From: an uncultured Variovorax sp.
GTDB taxonomy: Bacteria; Pseudomonadota; Gammaproteobacteria; Burkholderiales; Burkholderiaceae_C
Length of the DNA: 12,858 nt
Direction: 5' to 3'
Assembly: GCA_903872875.1 (NCBI GenBank)
Contig: CAIQMJ010000643.1
Span: forward strand, 1 to 12,858
Position 1 is the first letter of the stretch; every line of letters starts with the position of its first letter. Positions 1 to 6,690 of the stretch are shown here, piece after piece. Position numbers and translations under genes: made by a program. The notes below the pieces were generated by a model, which was not told where the DNA came from, ran no database searches, and saw nothing but the letters and a program-made list of their open reading frames with translations.

Positions 1-1987
1 AGAGCTTCGCTTTGACCTCATCTAGACGGGCAAGTGCGGCGTTGGTGGAAGCGTAGGGACTGAACATCTGGCAAACCGCAACGGCTTGATCTGTAAGCCG
101 TGTGAACTTGCGATCGGCTACCTGCTCTGGCCTCGGGAACTTGGTGTTTGCGCCAAACACGGCCCTATACGCGTCGGACGCTTGAGCAGGATCGAATTGG
201 TGGAGATATGTCGCGACCCAATAGAGAAGCTCAGCCTTCTGGATCGGATGCAGTGGGCCATTCGCGGCCTCGCGCAATCGCGTAACTGCACCATGGAAGT
301 TTTTCGCTTTCGCCAAGTTCCACGCGTCGCGTAACGCCAACGCGGCAGTTTCGTAGGCGGTGAGTGCGGCTGCGCGTGGCTGCTTGCCCACCACTTTGAC
401 CCGTGCTCGATGAGCCTCTTTCCAGCCTTCGTTGCGGGTAAGCAGCGCGCTAGCCATTTCGGAGATGATGGCCGCGATCGGCTTTGCTCCTTGCCCCGCC
501 TTGCTTGCAAGCTCCCGCCCAAGATCGACCTGAAGGCGGGTTCTATCTTCTAACAGCGTCGCCACATTCTTTCTTCCGATGAAGGCAGCGATGTCGGTGC
601 CGACAAGGAGAACGGCAGCGTAGTCCGCGCTAGAGCGCACTGCTCTCCCCAATGCCTGTTCGAATTTATTGACGGTACGAACCTCGTACTCAGGGCTGTC
701 CTTTTGCCGGTAAGCATCGACGTGATCAATGATCCGATCGCCGCTAGGTACCCCGTCGATAACCAGAATACGGCATGCTTCGTCAGGCAGATCGACGCCG
801 TCGAATCGCTGCGCGAAGACAAAGTAGTTGCCGTTCGTCGTGCGAAGCCTGTCAAGCGCGGTGTCCACGTCGTTGGCCTTCGCTAGAACAGCTCCAGCAT
901 CCGTCCAAGTCTTCGCCTGCGCCCCCGAGGATGTGAGCACCACAACGTTCGTCTGCTTTGCCAACAAGGCGCAAGCTAGCGCGATCTCTTGCTTCTTGCT
1001 CTCGGGGTTGACGAGTGATGTCGGCAAGATCATCCGCTCGCCGGCTCCTTCGTCCTCCATGGGCTCGATCAGCCTCGCGTACGCATCCGGGTCGCAGCCC
1101 AGTGAAGAAATCAGACCGGAGATGTCCTTGATGCTGGCGGACATGAACAACCGGTGTTTGGCACCCGCATAGGCAGGTACATCCTCAACGGGCGGGATCT
1201 GGAGCGCAATCTCCGCGCCGGTTCCAGAGATGCAGCACCGCGCAAGCTCGATGTAGCGGGCTACGTTGCCCCAGGTAAACAGCAAGGGCGGCGCATCTTT
1301 ACCTGGATCGAGCAGCCGTGCTACCTCTCCTGCGACGCGCGACCAAACCCAGTAAGGTACCTCGTACGTGGAACCTGGATCGTCTTTCACAATCCCGGCC
1401 CAGGTCGCAGCGTCCGACTGTTCGCAGAGAGGTCGGAGCAAGTCCCGCAGGGTGCCGAACAAGTCGGGGGGCACCTGTACGGTGAAGAACTTCCGAACGC
1501 GTTCCGCGCCTGCGTGCACGTCGTCCATGACGATGGTCGACGGGCGAATCGATCTTGACTCGAAAACTGAGTTTGCGGTGAACAGCTTGTCGTAGGTGCA
1601 CGCCAGGACCGCGTCTCCGCTCAGCGCGCCATACGGCAGCCCGCTCTTTGGGAACGTAGAAACGGACACCCCAATAGCCTGCCCCGACGCAACGACCTGC
1701 TCTACCAACTGCGCAGTAGGACACAGATATATGACTGGGTCTCCCTTGTACCTCCGTCTCATCATTTCGGCATACACCAAGCCCAACACCGTTTTGCCCG
1801 AGCCGGTGCTCAGCTTCATGATGACATCACGTTGGGCAAGCTGAGTATCTAGAGTTGCCAGTGCGGCAAGTTGGGCCGGACGCAAGCTCGTATGGGTGGT
1901 CTTTCGGTCTAGTTGCTTGAATAACTCCGCCAAGGTGGCCGGCACTTCGGCGGAAGAGTTTTTTGCGAGCGATTCGAAGTCGAACAT
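1..1987 (-). CDS. DEAD/DEAH-type superfamily 2 helicase, C-terminus beyond window edge
   Basis: An open frame of 662 codons runs from an ATG at 1987 to the window edge without a stop, so the C-terminus is unseen. Motif I (Walker A) STGSGKT is at residues 60-66, motif II is MDDVHAG (D155, D156, H158), motif III is MSAS (282-285), motif V-like QRFDGVDLP is at 393-401, and motif VI QALGRAVR is at 444-451. These are the ATP-binding and arginine-finger elements of an SF2 helicase with a DinG/XPD-like second lobe. After about residue 470 comes a helical tail with no motif I recognise. A weak Shine-Dalgarno (GGA, spaced about 6 nt) precedes the start. Codons such as ATA, TTA, CTA and AGA occur repeatedly, unlike the genes right of 2834, suggesting transfer. 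Helicases of this kind are common in bacterial defence islands; a defence role here is inference, and DNA repair or plasmid functions are alternatives. Confidence 0.85.
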   Translation of the reverse strand, partial: MFDFESLAKNSSAEVPATLAELFKQLDRKTTHTSLRPAQLAALATLDTQLAQRDVIMKLSTGSGKTVLGLVYAEMMRRRYKGDPVIYLCPTAQLVEQVVASGQAIGVSVSTFPKSGLPYGALSGDAVLACTYDKLFTANSVFESRSIRPSTIVMDDVHAGAERVRKFFTVQVPPDLFGTLRDLLRPLCEQSDAATWAGIVKDDPGSTYEVPYWVWSRVAGEVARLLDPGKDAPPLLFTWGNVARYIELARCCISGTGAEIALQIPPVEDVPAYAGAKHRLFMSASIKDISGLISSLGCDPDAYARLIEPMEDEGAGERMILPTSLVNPESKKQEIALACALLAKQTNVVVLTSSGAQAKTWTDAGAVLAKANDVDTALDRLRTTNGNYFVFAQRFDGVDLPDEACRILVIDGVPSGDRIIDHVDAYRQKDSPEYEVRTVNKFEQALGRAVRSSADYAAVLLVGTDIAAFIGRKNVATLLEDRTRLQVDLGRELASKAGQGAKPIAAIISEMASALLTRNEGWKEAHRARVKVVGKQPRAAALTAYETAALALRDAWNLAKAKNFHGAVTRLREAANGPLHPIQKAELLYWVATYLHQFDPAQASDAYRAVFGANTKFPRPEQVADRKFTRLTDQAVAVCQMFSPYASTNAALARLDEVKAKL

Positions 1988-2031
1988 GCTTTTCCGTATC
2001 GTGTTACCCGCGCCGGGAGTGCGCAGGCGAT

Positions 2032-2050
2032 CAGGTTACAAGACAACCTG
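2032..2050. promoter_or_regulatory. Perfect inverted repeat upstream of the helicase, possible operator
   Basis: CAGGTT and AACCTG form a perfect 6-bp inverted repeat around a 7-nt spacer. Its near end is 45 nt upstream of the helicase start, between the helicase and the divergent 73-aa gene. Position and symmetry fit an operator or a small hairpin in the helicase leader. I could not identify convincing -35/-10 boxes, and a 6-bp arm can occur by chance. Confidence 0.25.
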
Positions 2051-2208
2051 GTTCCGGAGAACATCAGCTTCCCTAGCTTCGCTGCGTGTCGGATTTGAAC
2101 CTAGGCGACTACTTCGGACTGGACCACCTTGGGGTCTAGGGGCTCATGGTAGATTGCCACGGGCCAGCGGTTGCCAGCCCACAATCATCCCGCCTCAGAG
2201 GAATCACG

Positions 2209-2430
2209 ATGGACGATCAACAGAATGAAATCATCAAACGTTGGCGTGAACTGGAAGACGTAGAAAAGGAGCATCGGCTTTTCGAGGCGTACCTCCAAGC
2301 TCGCGGAGCCTATCTGGGCGAGTTGAAGAAAGTTAATCAGGGAGAGAGTACCCGGGAGAAGGCTAGAGCGCTGAAATTCGAGGAGCAGCTAGCGTTTGAC
2401 CAGTACGTTCACCATCGAAGCGAGCTCTAA
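2209..2430 (+). CDS. Small charged hypothetical protein, 73 aa
   Basis: I do not recognise this family. The chosen ATG at 2209 has a good Shine-Dalgarno, AGAGGA at 2197-2202 with a 6-nt spacer; the in-frame upstream ATG at 2146 lacks one and would add 21 low-complexity residues. The protein begins MDDQQNEIIKRW and is rich in Glu, Lys, Arg and Gln, with leucines and aromatics spaced as in an amphipathic helix or short coiled coil. It has no signal peptide, membrane segment or Cys/His cluster, so it is probably cytosolic and helical. It is divergent from the helicase (about 220 bp between starts) and followed by the integrase relic, so it probably belongs to the same acquired segment. A partner or regulator of the helicase is possible but unsupported. 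Confidence 0.6.
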   Translation: MDDQQNEIIKRWRELEDVEKEHRLFEAYLQARGAYLGELKKVNQGESTREKARALKFEEQLAFDQYVHHRSEL

Positions 2431-2458
2431 TATTCTGGCGAGCAGCAATGTTTGTTTC

Positions 2459-2812
2459 GGGCACGCTCCGGCCCTACCCATTCCTCGACCCATCCATCAC
2501 TGTGCGACCTTGGGCGTTGTCGTGAGACGCTGTGCCAGTTGGCTGCCCTTGAGGGGCATTCATAGGTGGCGCGCGACGACCTGGTGTGACACGTCATGGC
2601 ACCTACGCCCAGTGGTCACAGTCTCCGCCAGTTCAAGCGTTCACGAAACGCCGCAACACACCTCAGCTCGGGCGCTGTTGTTTCAGGTCCTCACGGCCGG
2701 TCGCTCCGGTGAGATCCGTTACGCAGCCTAGTCGGATGTCGATCTGGCCGGCACGGTCCGGAACGTGACCGAGGAGCGCATGAAGGCGAAGAAGCTCCAC
2801 CGTGTGCCGCTT
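2459..2812 (+). pseudogene. Decayed tyrosine recombinase (P4-type phage integrase) fragment
   Basis: One reading frame across this otherwise gene-free stretch retains integrase-like segments. LTAGRSGEIR (encoded around 2690-2720) matches the helix carrying the first catalytic Arg of tyrosine recombinases, usually written LTAxRsGEvr. After an in-frame TAG at 2729-2731, where the family normally has Trp, the same frame continues SDVDLAG and then ERMKAKKLHRVPL (ending 2812), the typical beta-sheet and VPL segment with its conserved Lys. Farther upstream, ALPIPRPIHHCATLG resembles the linker before the catalytic domain, less securely. The N-terminal arm-binding domain and the later His-x-x-Arg and Tyr motifs are absent, so the gene is truncated at both ends and cannot encode an active enzyme. 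It marks a former integration event. The homology call rests on motif memory, not on a search. Confidence 0.6.
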
Positions 2813-2833
2813 CGGGGCAGGCGGTTGGCCTGT

Positions 2834-3373
2834 TCATACGGCCGGGGCTTCCTTGTGTGCTTCTTCAAGCAGTTGCCGAATGACTTGTTCCGACTTCTCG
2901 TACTCGCCCTCGCCGAAATGGTGAAAGCGGATGCGGCCTTGCGCGTCGATGAAATAGTGCGCCGGCCAGTAGTTGTTGTTGAACGCGCGCCAGATTGCGA
3001 AGTTGTTGTCGACTGCCACCGGAAACTCGACGCCCAGCTCGCCGATCGCGCGCTTCACATTGCTGGTGTTTTTCTCGAATGCGAACTCGGGTGCATGCAC
3101 ACCGACCACAACGAGCCCTTGGTCTTTGTACTTGCGGTGCCATTCGCGCACATAGGGCAGGGCGTTGCGGCAGTTAATGCAGCCGAAGGTCCAGAAGTCG
3201 ACCAGCACGACCTTGCCGCGCAGTTGCTCGGCCGTGAGCGGTGGCGAGTTCAGCCATTCGACGGCGCCGTTCAGCGTCGAAAATTGGCCCTCGACCGGCA
3301 ATTGCAGTCGCGGCGAGGTGGGGGCCTGGACCTGAATGTACGGCGTGGTGACGATCGGCTGAAGCGCGGACAT
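2834..3373 (-). CDS. TlpA/DipZ-like thioredoxin-fold protein, possibly N-terminally truncated
   Basis: This 179-aa protein has the thioredoxin core of the redoxin/DipZ C-terminal family. The redox motif is CINC (residues 65-68) within VDFWTFGCINC, followed by GVHAPEFAFEK (91-101), the cis-Pro strand YWPAHYFIDAQG (135-146) and HHFGEGEY (151-158). Such domains reduce or shuffle disulfides outside the cytoplasm and are normally preceded by a signal peptide or by a CcdA-like membrane region. Neither is present here: residues 1-20 are not hydrophobic, and the frame farther upstream is antisense to another gene. The ATG at 3373 is the first plausible start but has only a weak ribosome site. Convergent with the integrase relic, which ends 22 bp away. 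It may be the detached catalytic end of a larger DipZ gene, which would leave it in the cytoplasm. Confidence 0.75.
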   Translation of the reverse strand: MSALQPIVTTPYIQVQAPTSPRLQLPVEGQFSTLNGAVEWLNSPPLTAEQLRGKVVLVDFWTFGCINCRNALPYVREWHRKYKDQGLVVVGVHAPEFAFEKNTSNVKRAIGELGVEFPVAVDNNFAIWRAFNNNYWPAHYFIDAQGRIRFHHFGEGEYEKSEQVIRQLLEEAHKEAPAV

Positions 3374-3506
3374 GCTTGCCAGCTTCGCCGTATACGCCGG
3401 CGCCGTCGTCTGGGTCTTTGCCGTGCGCTCCGCGCGGCGCGCGTGGGTCGGACTGATCGTTGCCGCCTTGCCGCTGGCGCTCGCCGCATGGTCGGTCTTC
3501 AAGTGA
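3372..3506 (+). pseudogene. DUF3649 membrane protein remnant (C-terminal 44 codons)
   Basis: The frame encodes a hydrophobic 44-residue peptide starting MLASFAVYAGAVVWVFAVR and ending LAAWSVFK, matching the C-terminal half of DUF3649 proteins. Those are small inner-membrane proteins encoded between TonB-dependent siderophore receptors and PepSY proteins. A TGA at 3360-3362 lies in frame just before it, so the N-terminal half, including the first membrane helix, is gone. Its stop (3504-3506) overlaps a possible GTG start of the PepSY gene (3503). The start ATG shares the CATG at 3371-3374 with the divergent redoxin gene. It might still be translated and help translation enter the PepSY gene, but as a DUF3649 protein it is a fragment. 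Confidence 0.6.
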
Positions 3507-3511
3507 ACGGC

Positions 3512-5089
3512 ATGCCCAAACTCCCCGGCATCCGCCAGACCATGTCCGACCTCCACATCTGGGTCGGCCTGCTGGGCGGTTGGATCCTCTATGCGATGTT
3601 CCTCACCGGCACCGTAAGCTACTTCAAGGAGGAAATCTCCCAATGGATGCGGCCCGAGGTGCCCGCGCAGGCGCACCAGCCCGATGCCGCAGAACTTGCG
3701 CCTCGGCTGGTCGCGACCCTGGCGCAGTTGGCGCCCGGGAGCCTGCAGTGGAGCATCGGCCTGCCGGACGATCGCAACAACACGGCGGATGCGTTCTGGC
3801 GGGTCGGTACCGGCAGACGCTTCGAGAGCGCAGTCTTCGACCCGGCGACCGCGCAGAAGATCAGCGTGCGCGAGTCGAACGGCGCCGAGTTCTTCTACCG
3901 CTTCCACTTCCAGCTGCACTACCTGCCGGTGCTGTGGGGCCGCTGGGTGGCCGGGCTGTGCGCGATGTTCATGCTGGTCGCCATCGTCAGCGGCGTCATC
4001 ACGCACAAGAAGATCTTCATCGACTTCTTCACCTTCCGCGGCGGCAAGGGCCAGCGCTCGTGGCTCGACGCGCACAACCTGCTCTCGGTGTTCGGGTTGC
4101 CCTTCCATCTGATGATCACTTACACCGGGCTGGTCACGCTGATGTTCATGTACGTGCCGTGGGGCGGTGACGCGGCCTTCAAGGGCGCCCAGACGCGCCA
4201 GGCGATGCAGTCGGAACTCAGCGCCTTCGTGCCCGCCGGTCCGCCAAGCGGCACCAAGGCCACGCTGGCGCCGGTCGCCGACATGGTCCGGCAGGCCCAG
4301 GCGCGCTGGGGCCGCGACGGCGTCGGGCGCATCACGGTCAACAACGGTGGTGACGCGGCCGCGCGAGTGATCGTGGTGCGCAGCGACCGCGCGCGCGTCT
4401 CGATCAGCCCGCAGTACATGCTGTTCGACGGCGCGAGCGGGCGCTTGCTGCAGACCAAGGACAGCGTCGGTGCAGCGGCCGAGACGCGCGGCGTGATGTA
4501 CGCGCTGCACCTGGGCCGCTTCGCCGATACCACGCTGCGCTGGCTCTATTTCCTGGTGAGCCTTGCAGGCACCGCGATGGTCGGCACCGGCCTGGTGATG
4601 TGGACCGTCAAGCGCCGCGCGAAGTTGCCGGACCCCGAGCGTCCGTACTTCGGGTTCCGTCTGGTCGAACGGCTCAACATCGCCTCGATCGCCGGCCTGT
4701 CGGTGGCAATGGCGGTGTTCTTCTGGGGCAACCGGCTGTTGCCCGGCGGGTTCGCGGAGCGCAAGGCCTGGGAGATCAACGTGTTCTTCATCGCCTGGGG
4801 GCTGACGCTGGCCTACGCGGTGCTGCGGCCCGCGAAGAAGGCCTGGGTCGAGTTGTTCTGGCTCGGCGCGGCGCTGTTCCTGCTGCTGCCGTTGCTCAAT
4901 GCGGCCACCACCGGGCGCGGCCTGCTGCACAGCATCGCGCGGCACGACTGGGTTTTTGCCGCAATCGATCTGAGCTTCATCGCCTGTGCCGGACTGCACG
5001 CGCTGCTGGCGCTTCGCACGCATCGCCACCAGCCCAAGGCGCGTCCGGCGCGCCGGAATGCGATGCGCACTGCAGAGGCGACGCCATGA
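3512..5089 (+). CDS. PepSY-associated inner-membrane protein (FoxB/PiuB-like, siderophore-iron reduction)
   Basis: The 525-aa protein has about eight predicted membrane helices (near residues 15-37, 147-168, 191-216, 343-366, 387-408, 420-437, 446-464 and 480-501) and a periplasmic PepSY-type domain at roughly 220-340. Conserved features include LHIWVGL (14-20) with H15, the FHFQLHY histidines (132, 136), H165, H199 in PFHL and LHLGRFAD (332-339). In characterised relatives such as Pseudomonas FoxB, membrane histidines bind haem and the protein is implicated in reductive iron release from imported siderophores; that role here is by family. A GTG at 3503, overlapping the DUF3649 stop, is an alternative start in the same frame. 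The stop overlaps the next gene's ATG. No TonB-dependent receptor precedes it, so it is separated from its usual partner. Confidence 0.88.
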   Translation: MPKLPGIRQTMSDLHIWVGLLGGWILYAMFLTGTVSYFKEEISQWMRPEVPAQAHQPDAAELAPRLVATLAQLAPGSLQWSIGLPDDRNNTADAFWRVGTGRRFESAVFDPATAQKISVRESNGAEFFYRFHFQLHYLPVLWGRWVAGLCAMFMLVAIVSGVITHKKIFIDFFTFRGGKGQRSWLDAHNLLSVFGLPFHLMITYTGLVTLMFMYVPWGGDAAFKGAQTRQAMQSELSAFVPAGPPSGTKATLAPVADMVRQAQARWGRDGVGRITVNNGGDAAARVIVVRSDRARVSISPQYMLFDGASGRLLQTKDSVGAAAETRGVMYALHLGRFADTTLRWLYFLVSLAGTAMVGTGLVMWTVKRRAKLPDPERPYFGFRLVERLNIASIAGLSVAMAVFFWGNRLLPGGFAERKAWEINVFFIAWGLTLAYAVLRPAKKAWVELFWLGAALFLLLPLLNAATTGRGLLHSIARHDWVFAAIDLSFIACAGLHALLALRTHRHQPKARPARRNAMRTAEATP

Positions 5090-5379
5090 ACCATTGGCCG
5101 GTGCTGCTGCTGTGCGTCGTCGGCTTTGCATGTCTGGCGTTGGCGATGGAGCGCCATCAGGAAGACCTTTGGGACGAGCCGCTCGCGCCACCCGTGACGC
5201 GCGTTCTGCGCCGGTCCGGGTGGACGTTGTTGGCCGCATCGCTCGCCTTCGTGCTCTTGCAGCCGCAGTGGACTGTCGGTCTGGTGGCCTGGTTCGGCTG
5301 GCTCAGCGCGGCGGCGGGCATCGTGTTCGCCGGACTTTTGCTGGCGCGGCGTGTGCGCGAGGGCCGCCGCCGCGCCTAG
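5086..5379 (+). CDS. DUF3325 small inner-membrane protein
   Basis: A 97-aa protein starting MNHWPVLLLCVVGFACLALA, with the family hallmark AMERHQEDLW just after the first helix. Membrane segments lie near residues 4-20, 45-60 and 63-86, ending in a basic tail (RRVREGRRRA). DUF3325 genes regularly follow PepSY genes in iron-siderophore operons; the biochemical role is unknown. Its ATG overlaps the PepSY TGA as ATGA (5086-5089), indicating translational coupling. It ends 16 bp from the convergent serine hydrolase gene, with no clear U-tract terminator between them. Confidence 0.85.
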   Translation: MNHWPVLLLCVVGFACLALAMERHQEDLWDEPLAPPVTRVLRRSGWTLLAASLAFVLLQPQWTVGLVAWFGWLSAAAGIVFAGLLLARRVREGRRRA

Positions 5380-5395
5380 CCCCGAGCACTGGCGC

Positions 5396-6577
5396 TCAGG
5401 CCTGCAGGCAGCGCCGAATTTCCTGCACCGCCCGCAGCGTGAGCTGCATCGCCACGGGATCGATCGGCAAGGCCTGCGAAGACAGCTTGGCGACGACCAG
5501 CCGGTTCGCGCGGTCGACGAACAGGTGTTGGCCGTGAATGCCCATCGCGAAGAGCATCTGAACGGCACCGTCGATCGCATACCAGCCGCTGCGGTAATGC
5601 ATCGGCAAGCCCGCGAAGCCGCTGGCGAATTCCCCCTGGTCCCAGGCTGCGCGGTCGGCGTGCTGCCGGATGTCTTCGAGCCAGCTGGCCGGCACGACAT
5701 CGCGCGTGCCGCATCGTCCGTCATCGGCCACCAGCTGGCCGACGCGCGCCAGGTCGCGCGCCGTGGCGCAGAAGCCGCCCGTGCAGCGAGGTGCGCCGAG
5801 GCTGTCGACCGTGATGAAGGCGCTGTCTTCCGCCCCCATGGGCTTCCAGAGCAGTTCGCTCGCGAGGGCTGCGAAGGACCGTCCGGCGACGCGCTCGATC
5901 AGCAGGCCGAGCAGGTCGGTGTTTGCCGATACGTAGCGGAACGGGCCGCCATGGGCGCCGTGGGCCGCCGTTCCCTGGCGGAAGAAGGTGGCGATGTCGC
6001 TCGGCGTGTCGCCGGGCAGCGTGGGCTCCCAGCCGCTTGCCGCGCGGTAGGCGTCCAGTGCGGCGCCGTCGATCCCGACGCCGGTGCGCATGTCCAGGAG
6101 TTGCCGCAGCGTCGCGTCGCCGAACGCGGTGGCGGCCAGGTCGGGCGCGATCGTCCCGACCGTGGCGTCGACGTCGAGTCCGCCGTTGCCTGCCAGCACG
6201 CCTGCGACCAGGCCGACCACCGACTTGGTGGCCGACATCAGGATGTGCGGGGTGTGGGGCGTGAGCCCGCCGTCGTAGCGCTCGCACACGACATGACCGT
6301 CGTGCAACACGACGAAGCCGTCCGTGCAGGTGGCGCGGAGGAACTGGTCGAGGTCGAGCGTTCCGCCATCGCGCGTGCGCAACTGGAACGCGTCGAGCGA
6401 CACGGCATGCTCGGGCAGCGGCCGCATGCCGTCCGGGGCGTTCGGGATGTCCGCACAGGGCATCAGCGCGCGCAGATTGCGGAACGCCCAGGTGCTCTGC
6501 GGACGTCCGCGCCAGTTGGACAGGTCGGCTTGAAGAACGCCGACGGCGGGATCGGAATCGGTGGAAGCGGGGGTCAT
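5396..6577 (-). CDS. Serine hydrolase of the beta-lactamase/NylB (6-aminohexanoate-dimer hydrolase) family
   Basis: The 393-aa protein has the serine beta-lactamase fold motifs. The S-x-x-K nucleophile motif is SATK at 115-118, preceded by HILM and followed by SVVGLVAG. The second motif is RYVSANTDLLG, with Y215 in the position of the catalytic Tyr. LLDMRTGVGID (160-170) and the terminal GIHGQHLFVD (346-355) are typical of the NylB/class C carboxylesterase group. Members hydrolyse nylon oligomer amides, esters or peptides, and the substrate here is unknown. There is no signal peptide, so it is probably cytosolic like NylB rather than a secreted beta-lactamase. Length is close to NylB (about 390 aa). 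It is divergent from the AraC-type regulator with 113 bp between starts, so regulation by that neighbour is likely. Confidence 0.88.
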   Translation of the reverse strand: MTPASTDSDPAVGVLQADLSNWRGRPQSTWAFRNLRALMPCADIPNAPDGMRPLPEHAVSLDAFQLRTRDGGTLDLDQFLRATCTDGFVVLHDGHVVCERYDGGLTPHTPHILMSATKSVVGLVAGVLAGNGGLDVDATVGTIAPDLAATAFGDATLRQLLDMRTGVGIDGAALDAYRAASGWEPTLPGDTPSDIATFFRQGTAAHGAHGGPFRYVSANTDLLGLLIERVAGRSFAALASELLWKPMGAEDSAFITVDSLGAPRCTGGFCATARDLARVGQLVADDGRCGTRDVVPASWLEDIRQHADRAAWDQGEFASGFAGLPMHYRSGWYAIDGAVQMLFAMGIHGQHLFVDRANRLVVAKLSSQALPIDPVAMQLTLRAVQEIRRCLQA

Positions 6578-6690
6578 GGTCCGGATGGTCTCTGGGTTGA
6601 ATGAAGGCTGAGAAGGCGGATGCCGAGTCTAGGTAGCCAAGGCCGGATGATCTATGCTGAAGAAGCTCAATCCTGTTCGAGATCGTCCGC
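6578..6690. promoter_or_regulatory. Divergent intergenic region between serine hydrolase and AraC regulator
   Basis: These 113 bp must contain the promoters of both divergent genes. A TATGCT about 35 nt before the AraC-type start could be a -10 element, without a convincing -35. AraC-family regulators commonly bind such shared regions, so operator half-sites are expected, but I see no clear direct repeats. Confidence 0.35.

Noticed and set aside
2066..2083. Tandem 9-mer AGCTTCCCT/AGCTTCGCT
   Set aside because: Two imperfect copies only; no further repeats, so it is not an array or iteron set.
2088..2105. On the minus strand, GGTTCAAATCC resembles a tRNA T-arm (possible tRNA or att site)
   Set aside because: The T-stem pairs poorly as read, there is no matching acceptor, D or anticodon arm, and no CCA end. 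At most a relic; its orientation also does not fit the integrase relic as an att site.
2544..2558. TGCCC-TTGAG-GGGCA hairpin as a terminator
   Set aside because: Only 5 bp with no following T-run, and it lies inside the integrase relic frame.
2765..3511. Plus-strand frame extending the PepSY protein upstream to 774 aa
   Set aside because: The extension is antisense to the redoxin gene and crosses the integrase relic; PepSY family homology begins at LHIWVGL near the 3512 start.
3374..5239. Long minus-strand open frame continuous with the redoxin gene (about 800 codons in total)
   Set aside because: Beyond the redoxin part it is antisense to the PepSY and DUF3325 genes and encodes low-complexity Arg/His/Gln/Ala-rich sequence without motifs, a shadow caused by high GC.
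5380..5409. GAGC-ACTGGC-GCTC and the palindrome GCCTGCAGGC between convergent genes as a bidirectional terminator
   Set aside because: Short stems partly inside the hydrolase coding end and no U-tract on either strand.
5351..6604. Plus-strand 417-codon open frame
   Set aside because: Antisense to the NylB-like hydrolase, which has clear catalytic motifs; the translation has no recognisable domain.
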